Origin: Chelonoidis abingdonii
Lineage: Eukaryota; Chordata; Testudines; Testudinidae
DNA: 64,000 bases
Assembly: GCF_003597395.2 (NCBI RefSeq)
Contig: NC_133771.1
Location: forward strand, 142,705,254-142,769,253
Direction: 5' to 3'
Shown one piece after another: positions 24,661-36,399 of the stretch; within the stretch, counting starts at the first letter, position 1; the number at the start of each line of letters is the position of its first letter. The notes below the pieces were generated by a model, which made no database searches, was not told the origin of the DNA, and saw only the letters and a program-made list of their open reading frames with translations. The translations under genes were made by a program, and so were the position numbers.

Positions 24661-26172
24661 GGGTGAGGGCTACCAACTCTGCCGCCTGGGTTGAGGTGGA
24701 GAGTCCCAGGGGTGCAGACTGTAATACCTCAAACTGGGTAGATACTGCAAATCCAGATATTCGTTGGCCCTCCATGACCCATGCCGAGCCATCTGTATAC
24801 AGTTTCAGGTCAGCATTTGGAATGGGCACATCTGAAAGATCTGGTCTAGGTTTTTCCTGATAATGCACTACTTGAAGACAATCATGTGAAGGCTTATGAC
24901 CGTTGTCCAGAAAAGGTAAAAGGGTCGCAGAGTTCAAGGTATGGCATTGCTCAATCTTCAAACTGGTTCTGGACAATAAAGAAACTTCCAAATGGGTCAG
25001 TCTCTGAGAGGTTAAATGCTGAGTGCCCTTTTGGACTAGCAGTAGTTGGACTGCATGTGGGGTCCTTAGGACCATCGGATGGCCTAAAGTAACCTTCTCT
25101 GCTTGGGGTACCAGAAGGCCAGCAGCAACCACTGCCCGAAGGGAAATAGGAAAGGCTTGTGCCACCGGATCCAATTTTTGGGAATAGTAGGCCACAGGTC
25201 TTTCCTTGGGCCCAAAAGTCTGGGTCAGGACACTCGAGGCCACCCCTAGTCGCTCATGCACATAGAAAATGAAGGGCTTCCGATAATCAGGGAGTCCAAG
25301 AGCTGGAGCTGAGATCAAGGCTGTTTTAACCTCCTGAAAGGCTTTGATAGCCCCAGGATTCCAGTGCAGGGGCTCCTTGGCATCTTGGGTTATCTGCTCA
25401 TAAAGGGGCTTTGCCATTTCTCCAAAACCTGGAATCCAAGAATGGCAAAATCCTGCAAGGCCTAAAAATCCCCGCATTTCACATTTAGTCTGTGGCTGTG
25501 GGATGCTAAGGATTGACTGGATACGGGCACTAGATAGAGCTCGATGTCCTGGGGTCAGTACATGACCGAGGTAGGTTACCTGGTCCTTGGCAAACTGAAG
25601 CTTAGAAGGGGACACTTTATGTCCCTTATCTGCCAAGCAATTTAGCAAGTAAATAGTGTCTGTTTCGCATGTTACCTGATCAGGAGAACAAACCAGGACG
25701 TCATCCACATACAAGAGATAAGTGGACCCACCAGGTAGCTTAATATCAGCTAAATCACGTGTCAGGATAGAGGAGAAAATGGTTGGTGATTCAACATATC
25801 CTTGTGGTAGCCGAGTCCAGGTCAGCTGTTCTTCCCTCCCGGTCTCTGGATCCGTCCATGTAAATGCAAAGATATCCCAGCTGTCTTGATCTAGGGGAAT
25901 ACTGAAAAAGGCATTACACAAGTCTATTACCGAATAGCAAGCAGTACCTGCTGGAATGGCAGTCAGGATAGTGTGAGGATTAGGTACCACGCTGTGTCTA
26001 GCCTGAATGACTTTATTCACTGCACGCAAGTCCTGGACAAATCAGCATACCAGTTTTCCCTCTGGATCCATGTCAGGTTTTCTGACTGGCAGAATGGGGG
26101 TATTGAAAGGAGATTGGTGCGAACTAGCACTCCCAACTGCAGGAGTGTGGTGATAAGGTTCCAGAGGCCTAG
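24563..26172 (-). pseudogene. ERV pol: reverse transcriptase and RNase H, partly open
   Basis: An open frame of 488 codons from 26029 carries most of RT and RNase H. Counting from its first Met: VIDL with the first catalytic Asp (residue 36), LPQGYVESP (74-82), YVDD (107-110), the RT connection (FLGLAGF), and RNase H with YTDGS (Asp 413) and AAEL (Glu 451). The RT N-terminus lies upstream to 26172 in the same or nearby frame, interrupted by a stop near 26043. After residue about 465 the frame leaves pol at the integrase deletion and ends on unrelated residues. RT would copy the RNA; this copy lacks the rest of the machinery. Confidence 0.9.
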
Positions 26173-26499
26173 CAGGGATAAGGAAAGGTTGCTTTATTCT
26201 GCAGAAGAAAGGAGAGTTCTGTACCTTTGTACAAAAAACTCTACTCCATACAAAAACCAAAAATCTTTTATACATGCAGGCTTCAGTCGTGTTAGCATTT
26301 GATTGGTAGTTAGCAAACCCTGCATTTCTGCAATCTGCTCAGCAAAAACCAGCTTAGAACCAGCTTCAACTGCCTCAAGACTGATAAGAGAAGACAGTTC
26401 AAAAGTTCAGGCTACTGTGACTGTGCGGTGTCCAATTTCTCCTAATAGTTGCCAGCTATTATAAGGCTACTAGCTGTTAGGGGGTCACTGCTGACTGCA
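26172..26499 (-). repeat. ERV 5' LTR
   Basis: It begins TGCAGTCAGCAGTG on the minus strand at 26499 and ends, at about 26172, directly against RT coding sequence, so no primer-binding site or leader follows. It shares the AATAAA context with the 3' LTR and differs from it by about a dozen substitutions and one small indel. Confidence 0.85.
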
Positions 26500-28828
26500 T
26501 CAGTAAAATTAAATCTTTAACAATGGTGCTCATTTGCTGCTACTTAATTCAGAATAAATTGGGTTAGATGTTAGAGCATCTGACCATGAAGCAGCTCAGG
26601 GTACAATAAAGAAGCTACAACCCTCTCTCCATAGAAATATTTTTACAGCCATTTCTTGCACTGAAAGGCAACAGCCATTGTAGAATGCAGAATCTACAAG
26701 CAAATTTGGGGTTTTGGGAATCATTTGTTTTAAAAGTACATGAGGGGAAGGATGGAACTTGACATCCAAGCACAAGCACAGTGTAACAGCCATATCCTGC
26801 AACTGAATGAGGACAGTGATGAGTGATAAACCAGTGAAGCTAGAATGTTCAAAGGGACCTAAGTGAGTGAGTTGCCCAGCTCTCATTGAAAGTCAATAAG
26901 TATTGGGGCAGGGTACATTTTTCAAAAGTACAAATGGCATCTATGTGCCATTAGACACTTAAAAATATATATCCTGGGTGCCTAACTCCCTTAGTCCCCA
27001 TTGAAAATAGTTGTTGTTAGCAACTTTGGGAATACACTGCTTTTCTGGATATATACCATGCTCTGCACAATTGCATACTGCCTGGAGCAGCTAGTATAAT
27101 TCAGAAGTGGATTATCTATTTCTGTGATAATCATTGCATTCACATTATGTGGATATAAAAGCTAAAGCTTAAGGCTTAAATGGCGCATATCCTAAATTAT
27201 GAAAAGGATCCTAGACAAAAGTTAAGCAAATGTAGACTTGAAATTCTGTAGAGGATAGTAAAGAATACTTGTTGTTACATTTTTGAACATACTTTCCACA
27301 ATAGATTCTATGATCTTATTAGACACGTTATTCCTTTTGAAGTACACATTCAACTCCCATTGATGCTACAAGAATTGTGTATACTTCAACAGAATAAATC
27401 CTTTACTATAGAGGAAAAACTTCAAAGAAAACTGCTGTGATACATATTTTGTCAAAAGTTACCATATGATTAAAGTAAATCTAGACTGCAATGAAAATTA
27501 GTAGCCACTTTAATTTTTATAAGTTGCTTATTTGAAGTCTAATGCAATCAGTGCCAAGAACTGCATTCATGCAATACACATGAATCCTATGTCAAAAATA
27601 CCTGTCAGATTATGTTAATGGGAGAATTACAAAATAGATGTTGCTGTAAAAATATCAAACCTGTATTTCAGTGGGCCTATGGTTGCACCATGCTTGGTTT
27701 TACTTTTTCTTCCTGAAGCAAAAATAGAGTAATTTGCAAATATGCCAGAGTTCTCGAAACATATTTGCCATTACATAAATATTTTCATTGATTTTAAAAA
27801 TGCAGATAGAAGGGAGAACTTTGACTGCTTTCAGATGATATAGGATTTCACCTATTTCATCTGCAAATATGAGTTAATAAAGAGAAAAAAGTATGAGGAT
27901 TTGATTTGACTTTCTCTTTCAATATGAACCTAAAATAGACCAAACAAGTGATGAAGAGGCTAACCTTTAGGCACCCAGTGTATTTTTAAGCCTCATGTTA
28001 TACTTACTACTTTCTTTTATTGTACACATCATATGCAGGAATTTAGTAGCCAAAAGCCAACTGTTTCATAGGACAAAAAAATGGCACCTAAAGGCAGTGG
28101 GATGATGCATCTCAATTCTTCCCATGCCAATGTGTGCCGGGTACATGGCCAGAGGGATTAATAGTTGACCTATACCCAGCAGTAGTGGGATATAGTCCAG
28201 TTTTGTTGGCATACTAGACCTTACTAGTGGTCTGAAGGAAAAGACGCCATCACCCAAACTGCATTTTAATTTTCATGAGCAAACTCTTTTCATATGGAGT
28301 TTAGTCGTTGGCTAGGAGTGGCCTTTGTGAATGTTTCACTACACTTGAATTCCCTAACCCTTCCCTCTGTATTGTCTTTGCATGCTTGCCCACAGTATTA
28401 TTTATAATGTGTAGTGCAGTAGCACTTCACAAACATGTTTAACGATGCTAACAAATGGTCCAGGCCCCAGACAGTTTATAATTTTAGCACTTAAATGCTT
28501 CCAAAGATTGAAGTGAAAAATAGTGAGATTGATTACAGTTGTGCAAGTGAATCTCAGGATGGATGGTGGTTGCTGTGATAGTGGGACAGATCTGTATAAA
28601 ACTAGGGAGTTTGTAAAGTAGTATGTGCTGTACCTGTGTTAAAGTGTTAGCACTGAGGCTGTCAAATTTTAATGTGGGGGAGGATGGTGCTGCTGCCTTC
28701 CAGATGAATACCCTTTCTGGTCAGGGAAGCTAGTATCCCATTAAAGGACCATCACTGAGAACAACCAAGCCTGCAGTCTGAACCCATTGACTTTCAGAGA
28801 TTCTTAAAGCTGGCCCATCTCCATAGAC
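26500..28828. other. AT-rich DNA, no gene recognised
   Basis: Around 26920-27005 is a diverged interspersed repeat with GTGCCTAACTCCC, related in style to 12136-12265. No coding signal. Confidence 0.5.
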
Positions 28829-29621
28829 CAGTGGTAGGGAACCTTTTTTCTATCAGGGTCACTGACCCCCAGAAAAAAATCAGTCTTGGGATGGAGGCTC
28901 GGAGCTTCCCCATGCCTCCTATGGTAGAAATTAAGGGTTCAGGGTGTGGGAGGGGGCTCTGGGGTGGGGTCAAGGGAGATGTAGTGTGGGGCAAGCTCAG
29001 GACTGGGGCAGGGATGTGGGGGTGGGTGGAAGTGTGGGCTCTGGGAGAGATTTAGAGTGCAGGAATGGGTTGGGGGTTGTGGTACAGGAGGCAGTGCAGG
29101 GTGTGGGCTCTGGGATGGAGTTAGGGTGCAGGAGGGGATTCTGACCTCAGCCAGTAGTTTGGGGTGCAGACTCCAGCCAGGCAGCACTTACCTCAGGAGG
29201 CTCCCTGCCCGCCCTGGCTCTGCACTGTGCCCCAGAAGCGGCTGCCATGTCCGGCCCTAGGCAGAGGGGTCAGGATGCTCTGCATAGTGCTTGCGCCCAT
29301 AGGCCTCACCCCAGCAGCTCCCATTGGCCACAGCTCCTGGCCAATGGGAGCTGTGGAGCTGCACTGGGGACAGCACATGGAGCTTCCCTGATCACCCCTG
29401 CTCCTAGGGGCTACAGGACATGCCAGTCACTTCTGGGAGCTGTGTGGAGGTGACTGGACATCTAACAGTCTGGCAACCTTCCCCTCACAGCAGGGTGAGC
29501 CAGCGATCACAGCTCCAGCCCTGCAGGAGAGCGCCAAGATTCGAGGCCTCCAGCCCATGGTATGGAGACTTGCCACGGGCTGGATGAAATTAAACAACTG
29601 GCCGGAGGTTCCCCACCCCTG
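28829..29621. mobile_element. non-autonomous hAT transposon with perfect 8-bp TSD
   Basis: The ends are CAGTGGTAGGGAACCTTTT and, inverted, CAGGGGTGGGGAACCTCCGG. CCATAGAC flanks both sides exactly (28821-28828 and 29622-29629), the 8-bp duplication of hAT transposition. The 793-bp interior is G-rich imperfect tandem sequence (GTGTGGGCTCTGGG units, about 28945-29140). Near 29310-29352 is an inverted pair around CTCCCATTGGCC/GGCCAATGGGAG. No transposase frame is present; several overlapping short frames are composition artefacts. Confidence 0.88.
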
Positions 29622-30864
29622 CCATAGACCACTAGACTTTCTCCATAGGTGTCCATGAAAAGCGTCGGGTTTGGGTGAGGAATAAGTATAACTGTTTGAT
29701 ATGGAAATTTCATTGTTTGGACTTGGAGTACATCGCAGAGAGCTGCAGCCTGACTTAAGAGTGGGATCCTACTCTGTACCGGGTGTGTGTGTGTGTGACC
29801 ATCGCTACATGAAGGAAGGGGGGGAAAGAAAGGGCAAGGAGGGATCTGCCTGGCCTGTAATACAGGTGAATCTTAAAATCATGAAGTGGTGAGCTTATTC
29901 TAATAGGGAGGAGGAAGGAGAAGGAGGATGTTGTACAGCTCAGGACTTTTAGTTCCACAGACCTGTGACTCTCAGGTGCTTTCGTAATAAAGTCAATGCT
30001 GTTTAAAAAATTCCTTTGTTGAGCCTGTGTTCCTTACTCTTCTGGCACTCTGTTGCCCATGGGTTAAACAAGTTAGCCCGGAGTGCCCATGCTGTGATTA
30101 GAGCTCTGAGGGAGCATGTGTAAATGACATGGGCTGGGAGAAGATCAGGGGGTCTGAGAGGCTGATTTGGGGGTTTACAGCAGCTGGACAGTTCATGGAA
30201 GGATCTCAGACAAAGGTGTTAACTCAGGAGCATTCCCGAACATCCCAGAACTAGAAACAGTGGCTAAGTTCCTGCCAGACCCAGTTAGCTTGGAAGCACA
30301 TGCGACCCAGCAACCTATATCAAACCAGTGGCTGTATAGGGGGTACTGGGCTGGTTTGTAACAGTCATTTAGGAAGTCAGAATTCACAGTACTGAACAAT
30401 AACCATACTGTGTCCTCTGAGGTTCCACAGTTGTGTACAGAGAAATATTGTAGGATCTCCAATATCCATGTTAACCATGGGTGAGTATTAACTCTTTCAT
30501 GTCACTGGATGATAGGTACAGATGAGAGTTGTTTGAAATGTTCTGAATTTAAAAAATAAATTATTTTAATGTAACTTTCCTCCCTCACTTTTGACCAGCT
30601 CTAGTACAGACTTTTTTGGTCACACTTCCATTGTTTTTACTTGGATTCAGTCAGCTTGACTATTTTGGGTGTTTTTGCATAAGTCTACAAGTATCTGAGC
30701 ATCTCACCCTATTAAAAATCATAAAATAAGTCAAGAACTTTTGGGGACTCAGAGGTGATGTTAGAAGCAAACCAAGTTTTGTCCTCCAGATGTTAAAGAA
30801 ATAGTTGTATAATTACAGTCAATGTTCACGCCTAAGCCTTATCTTTGACTCTGTCCCTCACTAA
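29622..30864. other. no gene recognised
   Basis: It contains a GT microsatellite at about 29783-29798. No coding signal. Confidence 0.5.
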
Positions 30865-31148
30865 TGGCTTGTCTACACTAGCACGTGGGGTCAATCTAAG
30901 ATATGCAATTTCAGCTACATGAATAGTATAGCTGAAGTTGACATACTTACCACAGTGAAGACACTGCGGTAAGTCAACAGCTGACGCACTCTCATCAACT
31001 CCACTTGGGCTCCTCATTCTGGTGGAGTACCGGAATGGACGGGAGAGTGCTTAGCGGTCAATTTATTGTGTTTATACTAGATGTGATAAATCGACCCCCG
31101 CTGGATCGATCGCTGCCTGCCGATCCAGCAGGTAGTGTAGACAAGCCC
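30865..31148 (-). mobile_element. PIF/Harbinger-type MITE, copy B
   Basis: The ends are TGGCTTGTCTACACT and, inverted, GGGCTTGTCTACACT. TAA flanks both sides (30862-30864 and 31149-31151). Internal blocks (AGCTGAAGTTGACATA, TAAATCGACCCCCGCTGGATC) are reverse-complement matches to 9009-9306, so this is the same family inverted. Confidence 0.85.
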
Positions 31149-32144
31149 TAAGACTTCAGCCCAACAAAGTACTTGTACGGCTGCTAACTTTAAAGCAGGT
31201 GCTCAATTGTTTTCTCTGTCAGGGCCTGATTTACTCAAATATAAACGGACTTTAAATAAAGTCGTCAAGTGTGCTCTGTGGCTCACTTTTAAGTTATTCC
31301 ATTTGCAGCAAAAGGATCCAATTAATTCCGAGAGAGCTGTTTTACAGATATTAAATTTGCATATTGAGTATAATATAAAGCTGAATGGTGTTAATCCAGA
31401 GGGATTTTGTTCTATATCTGGATGCAAAACTATTTTGACATAATTTCCGATTTGATAACTTCCTAATGTTTAATTCTTTTCATCTAGTTTTTTATTTTCA
31501 TAAGTAAATGTATTTTTCTTAATGTGCTGCACTGAAGAGAGCATATTCAGGGTCAGGCTTTTCAAATATAGGTAATACAATTAGTGTAAACAAATAGAAA
31601 TGTGTGGTTACTGGAAATATTAAGGACTAAGTTTCCTTGGAACTAATTTTCAGCACACTTGAGATGTATCTTGCTAAGATAAGGTTGGTTCTGATTTATA
31701 GGATCAGTACAGAGTACCTTATTAAACTGTCATTCAGCAAGTAAGAGTGGAAAACCCATTACTGATTTAATTAGGCCTATGATACTTTTCAGCCTAGTAG
31801 TGACAGACACTAGCATGTGACCTAGCCTAATATATTATCAGTGTGATAACACTAGCTGTATTGGACTGCTGGACTGTACATAGATGTGACAGAAGGAAGA
31901 GAACATCAACTTTGCCCTGAGCCTTACAGCTATATTTCAAAATACAAGAAAAGCTTTGAGGAATAGACTTTGTTTAAAAAAAAAAAAATTACAGGGAGGA
32001 TACATGGAGTGCAAGTTAATTCTGTTCTTTTTATTAACTTCTCTTCACTTGCCCACCAGTTAACCATTAGCCAATGGGTAGTAACAGGAAAGAAAGATAA
32101 TGACCTTAATCAAATGCTACACTCTATTGCGCCCTGCATCAGAA
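31149..32144. other. no gene recognised
   Basis: AT-rich, with an A13 run near 31976-31988. No coding signal. Confidence 0.45.
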
Positions 32145-32600
32145 TATCTCGTAGTCCAATGGTTAGATCTTGCTCTTGAGAGGTGTGGGAGGTGTTCCTG
32201 TGCACTTCCCCTCTCCAGCAGAGGGGGAAACTGAATCTGGGTCTCCCACATCCTGGGCGAGTGGTCTAGTCACTGGGTTAAACATTTATAAGGGAGGTGC
32301 TACCACCCATGCTGGCTTTAGAATGAAGCCCACAGAGAATATGGTAGATACTTCTTTTCCCCTGCTCTGTAGAGCATTCTGGGGCTTAGGTGAGAGGCCC
32401 AGGTGCTTAGAATGAGGCGCTAAAATGCGTGCCCAGAGGAAGAAACTCAGGTGTTTTGTGCTAAAATATTAGGTGTTGAGTGAGGGTGGGAGGCAGCCAA
32501 GTGGGGTTTTTGTTAATGAGTGGCACCTAAAAATGGGGCCTAGCCTCCTAGGCCCATATCCACAAAGGCATTTAAGTCATTTTTGAAATAGTGACCTAGG
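32145..32600. repeat. foldback repeat with tRNA-like arms
   Basis: The arm near 32152-32200 (CCAATGGTTAGATCTTGCTC) faces an inverted arm near 32230-32280 (CTGGGTCTCCCACATCCTGG then CTAGTCACTGGGTT). These resemble a tRNA-like half in head-to-head orientation. The rest (GCGTGCCCAGAGGAAGAAAC, ending near CCACAAAGGCATTTAAG) matches 42380-42510. Related pieces occur at 35100-35610 and 37480-37882. Confidence 0.5.
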
Positions 32601-35099
32601 CTTCAAGTCAGTCTTGACACAGTGTCCCCATAATGGTCTTAGAAAAATAGAGGGGGAAAAAATCTTACTTCTGTACTCCTTGCCAATATCCTCCTCCTGA
32701 TGCATCCAAAAATTCCTCCTCTGCAGCTTTTGTTCAAACAGAGGAATCTAAGATGCTCAGACACCTAGAAATGGGTTTGGTATAACAAACCTAGATAGCA
32801 AGAGGAGCAATTATTTGTGCAACTATGCACTTACATGTGTATAGCAAAAGTTCCCTAAATATGTGTACTTTTCTATAAAACAGAACTTGCATCTAGTACC
32901 AGACTTAAAACCTGCATAACCACCTGTGTACTTACATGTAAATATCCTTATACAAATATAAATAGGTATTTTAAAAAAATAGACTTTAGTTCAGACCTTC
33001 ATCATACCTAACTGGCTAGGGAGATAGACTAGATGACCTAATATTTCATCTCTAACTTCAGTGCTTCCCCTCCATTCTTCCTTTTGAATCTTTCATTCTT
33101 TCATATTTAATTTCATCATATTTTCTGTCAGTTTTTTAAAAAAAAAAATTATGCAAAACTTTTTGATGCTTTTAAAATCAGACTGCTCAGAAGCAATAAG
33201 CAAAATGTGCCAGAACGAAGACAGGCCACAATTAGTGTGCACTGAAGACTTCTCTCATGCATACCAATTCGTCCATCCATGTCAAAAGAACAGGTGGATA
33301 CAGACAACAGTACTGAAAATTGTTATTGATTTTAAAAGCAGGAATGATAATTAGGAAAGGTAAGAGTGATCTTTTCTCCATTTTTAAGCAGAGCTAATCC
33401 CATAGATTTGCTTTGGGTAAAAATATCCACAAATATATAACCAAAATACGGTTATCAGTCCAGAAAAATACAGTTATTCATTGCTAGCTAGCAAATTAGC
33501 TAAACCACCTAGGTCACTTACTAGCTGGAACTAATATTTTTCTCTCAGTATAGGATAGCATTGGTGAAAGACAATCACTTTCACCTTAAGGAATGTCTGA
33601 CTAAATCTCTATCAGACAATGGCAGCTAGAATACAAGAGAGAGAGAAAAGAATTTGTCTCTGGATTACCTGCCACACATTTATAGTCTGTGTTTTTCAGG
33701 ACATACGCACATTTTAGTTGGAAACAGGACAGTTTTTGTCCTGCGTATCCCATAGCTCAGGAATACTACAGTATATGGGAAAATAGAAAATAAAGAAATA
33801 TTTATAATTTGGTCAAATATTTTAAAGCATGGTCTTTGTTTTAATATAAAACTCAAATTATATTTTCACTTACACCTGTGCAACAGCAGTGAAGTCTATT
33901 CAAGAAAATTTACACCTCCAGCCACTCTCGTTTCCTGTAGTGAATGTGGCTGAATAGTTGTAACTGAAGTCAGTGTGTAGCCCATAATATTTAAAAGTTA
34001 AAGCAGATTTATAAAGATAAAATGGCTTTGAAAGGGATTCATGGCTGAATTCAATCATGGGGCTCAAGTGATGTTCAAAAAATACTTCAGCTGCAGTTAT
34101 CTTAGCATACTGTACGCATTGGCACTTGAGTAAATTAATCTTTGACATTCATTCCCAGATTACCTATTAATTTGCATATAGTCACACTTGTTCCAATAAG
34201 CTTTCTGCACTACTTTGGTTCCAAGAACAGTTTAACAATGAAAGTGTGGATGCATGCATCTTTGTTCAGTACTTTAAGAAGAAAACACAGATGCTCTCTT
34301 TTCAATCTGGATCTTTCTTCCTCAATTAATCTCTTGTTCCCAGTGATCCAAATATCACAATACAAAGCAGCAGTACAAAATACTAGCCCCTCATGCCAAT
34401 GAGTTTATTTCTGTGTGGGAGGTTATAAGGGTGTTAGATTCATAGCAACCATGCTAGAAGGAAATCATTGGTCTCACGGCTGCCATAATTATTATCAGCT
34501 ACAACTTATTGGGTTTCCTCCTGTTAATGCTATCACTTGGCACAGAACTAAAGCAGGCTTAACCAATTATCTACCCCTCTGAAAAACATACTTTATGACT
34601 ATAAGGCACAGTACACTACAAATTATTTTTTCATCTGAAAAATCCACAACCTCTAGTTCTATCTGCAGTTCAGTTAAATGTAAATATTCTTGATTCTGAA
34701 ATTGCCTTAGTTGGACTAATTACATTGGTGTATGAAAATTACATGGCTTCTGGTTCAGGGTGTTTTCTTTAGCAAGTTTTATTTTTATTTATTTTAATCT
34801 CTGCAAATTATTTTCTCAATAAATTGAGGAAGAGACTTTTTAAAAAATATTTCCCTTTATTTTGATTTCAAAAAATCTTTCATCTCTTGTCATCTTTTCT
34901 TGGCAGTGAGCAGAACACATTAGTTAATTCAATTAACAGTCATTAGAGAAACAATATAGAACACTAAATCTGATCAATAATAAACTGACCTACTGAGTCA
35001 TGAAGAGTCCACAAGCGGAAGAATATTTTTTAAAAGTACAACTTTTGGCCTTGAATGTTAGTATGTGAGTTAAAGAAACCATGTGCTTGAATCCAATAC
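32601..35099. other. AT-rich DNA, no gene recognised
   Basis: A faint CR1-like end (AGACTAGATGACCTAATATT) lies at about 33027-33046. No coding signal. Confidence 0.45.
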
Positions 35100-35610
35100 C
35101 CAGATCCACAAAGGGATCTATATGTTGCAATGCAGTGTCTAGGTGTCTAGAAAAATCACAGCAAAACTGTGCTCTAGAAAGCCTGAATTATGCACCTGGG
35201 CTCCCGATGCAATGAATGGAGAGAGAGAGGCTCCTTAGAATGCAGTCAACACCTGCCAGCTGCTAGGTGTGGAGCCACCTTAACTAGCCAAGGAGAGGTT
35301 TGTGTCCTATGCCTTGCCCCTCCCTTGAAGATAGGAGCCTAAATTCAGGCTGCAGGGGACATGCATCCCTGCTTGCCATCCATGAATGGTAACCCACTGC
35401 CTGGTGTCAGGCAGCATAGGTACATAAGCAGGGAATCAGTTAGAGCCTGCCTCACTCATTACCAGATGGCCAGAGAAGGAGCCAACCTTATAACTTTTAG
35501 CCCAGTGATTAGAGCACTTGTCTATGATGTGGGAAACCCAGGCTCATTTCCCTCCTCTCTGCCATAGGGGAAGAAATGTTTGGAAAAGGGTTCTAAACAC
35601 TAGGCTACAC
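35100..35610. repeat. foldback repeat, same family as 32145-32600
   Basis: It starts CCCAGATCCACAAAGGGAT, the reverse complement of the 32145 element's terminal motif. It carries the tRNA-like arm CCCAGTGATTAGAGCACTTG at about 35503-35522, followed by GATGTGGGAAACCCAGGCTC. Confidence 0.5.
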
Positions 35611-36064
35611 GATATTCTACTGTGGGGCTTGTTACTCTCTTTGCCTGTTACTTTGGGGTATACTCGTTTATTAGGGTTACTCTTCTGGGGGTGTGTGTGT
35701 GTGTGTCTGTAATTCTATCAGTGTACTACTTGTGTCTCTTGTGTTTTCATACAGAGCTCTACTTCTCCCTTCTGCAAGTTCCTTCCCAATGGAACTATCT
35801 TGCAAGACCTAGGTTCCCCAGGGCTCAGTTCCTCCAGCCCCAGAATCAGATGAGCGTGCACATGCACGCCTCTCCCCACTCACACGTGTGTTAACAGAGC
35901 ACATCCGAGCAGATTGGGGTCAAATCAGCACTCCCAACCTGATCCCTTTATATGTCCCTGGACTCAGCAGGCTGGGTTGAGCAGCACTTCCAAGCTGTCA
36001 CCCTCCTATGCCACAGGTTCAGCATGTCCCTATCCCCACTTTCACATTACAATTGTTTTAGTAG
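35611..36064. other. no gene recognised
   Basis: It contains a GT microsatellite at about 35689-35706. The last 8 bases (TTTAGTAG) are the presumed target duplication of the next element. Confidence 0.5.
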
Positions 36065-36325
36065 CAGGGGCGGCTCCAGGCACCAGCATGCCAAGCGCAT
36101 GCTTGGGGCGGCAAGCCCCGGGGGGCGCTCTGCTGGTTGCCGCTAGGGCAGCAAGCAGGTTGCCTTCGGCAGCATGCCTGTGGAGGGTCCGCTGGTCCCA
36201 CGGCTTCAGCGGACCTCCTGCAGGCTGCCGCCGAATTCGCAGGACTGGGGACCTCCCGCAGGTAAGCCGCTGAAGGCACTCTGCCTGCCGTGCTGGGGGC
36301 AGCAAAATGCCTCGAGCCGCCCCTG
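36065..36325. mobile_element. GC-rich hAT MITE
   Basis: The ends are CAGGGGCGGCTCCAGGCA and, inverted, CAGGGGCGGCTCGAGGCA. The flanks TTTAGTAG (36057-36064) and TCTGGTAG (36326-36333) agree at 6 of 8 positions, a decayed 8-bp duplication. The GC-rich interior gives long overlapping frames on both strands (up to 155 codons) that are not genes. Confidence 0.8.
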
Positions 36326-36399
36326 TCTGGTAGTAACCCACTTGATGAGGAAATGCCACAGGATTTTTGGCTGCTACAGGGCTCTTTAGCTTCAATAAG

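Larger units (their letters stand above)
22310..26499 (-). mobile_element. class I (gamma-like) endogenous retrovirus, internally deleted provirus
   Basis: Two direct repeats of about 330 bp flank minus-strand pol and env remnants. The pol motifs and order (RT, RNase H, integrase C-terminal domain, then env) are gammaretrovirus-like. The leader, primer-binding site, gag and protease are missing: the 5' LTR passes straight into RT at about 26172. The integrase zinc and catalytic domains are also missing, near 24640. The LTR copies differ by roughly a dozen substitutions and one small indel by eye. The provirus cannot encode a functional virus. Confidence 0.9.

Noticed and set aside
24886..25092. 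Plus-strand frame of 68 codons
   Set aside because: It is the antisense shadow of the ERV pol frame.
28794..29453. Many overlapping frames on both strands
   Set aside because: All fall inside G-rich tandem sequence of the hAT element 28829-29621.
35503..35560. Possible tRNA gene (box-like GTGATTAGAGCACTTG)
   Set aside because: It cannot be folded into a full cloverleaf by eye and recurs as an arm of a foldback repeat.
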